NCBI GenBank assembly: GCA_963514535.1
Contig: CAUPUB010000121.1
Location: 1 to 5,917, forward strand
From: CAJPSE01 sp963514535
Lineage (GTDB): Bacteria > Synergistota > Synergistia > Synergistales > Aminobacteriaceae
Direction: 5' to 3'
Length of the DNA: 5,917 nucleotides
Part shown: piece after piece, positions 5,900-5,917 of the stretch
How positions within the stretch are numbered: the stretch's first letter is position 1
Layout of the letters: every line of letters starts with the position of its first letter
Notes under the pieces: generated by a model
Told to the model about the DNA's origin: nothing
Databases searched by the model: none
Seen by the model: the letters and a program-made list of their open reading frames with translations, nothing else
Program-made: the position numbers and the translations under genes

Positions 5900-5917
5900 C
5901 GTCGTCCTCCCGTTCGT

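Noticed and set aside
1..5917. CRISPR array, transposon, tRNA, rRNA or phage attachment site
   Set aside because: No regularly spaced long repeats, transposase motifs, terminal inverted repeats of an element, or RNA gene signatures were seen on either strand.

Overview
This window looks like a GC-rich bacterial chromosome segment. It carries a core translation/pyrimidine block on the plus strand and one large AAA+ ATPase gene on the minus strand, converging on the block. No 16S or other diagnostic RNA is present, so taxonomy is inference. The short-form EF-Ts (198 aa), the S2 with a charged C-terminal tail, the gene order rpsB-tsf-pyrH-frr followed by a CheR methyltransferase, and the protein style fit a motile or sensory anaerobe of the Synergistota type (moderate to low confidence).

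Layout. Positions 1-740 hold the 3' part of rpsB (ribosomal protein S2); its true start lies upstream of the window. tsf (742-1338) follows after one base. A clear intrinsic terminator (1367-1405) then separates rpsB-tsf from pyrH (UMP kinase, 1460-2185). A 118-base purine-rich gap with three 14-base imperfect repeats leads into frr (ribosome recycling factor, 2304-2861). A possible 24-codon ORF begins in this gap and overlaps the pyrH stop codon. cheR (2903-3706) starts 41 bases after frr, with its own strong Shine-Dalgarno sequence and no visible terminator between them, so it is probably co-transcribed with frr. A 159-base convergent gap holds two GC-rich hairpins framed by an A-tract and a T-tract, which suits termination from both sides. 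The minus-strand gene (5899 to 3866) encodes a 677-aa protein with a C-terminal CbbX/SpoVK-like AAA+ module and about 395 N-terminal residues that I do not recognise.

How the genes work together. S2, EF-Ts and RRF serve translation: small-subunit structure, EF-Tu recycling and ribosome recycling. UMP kinase feeds pyrimidine nucleotide supply. CheR methylates chemoreceptor glutamates and is the functional outlier of the plus-strand block; no other chemotaxis gene is visible. The AAA+ protein is probably a remodelling ATPase of unknown target.

I did not find a clear new defence, mobile or RNA system. The best leads are the N-terminal half of the AAA+ protein, the small ORF and repeats between pyrH and frr, the placement of cheR, and the nested palindromic convergent terminator.
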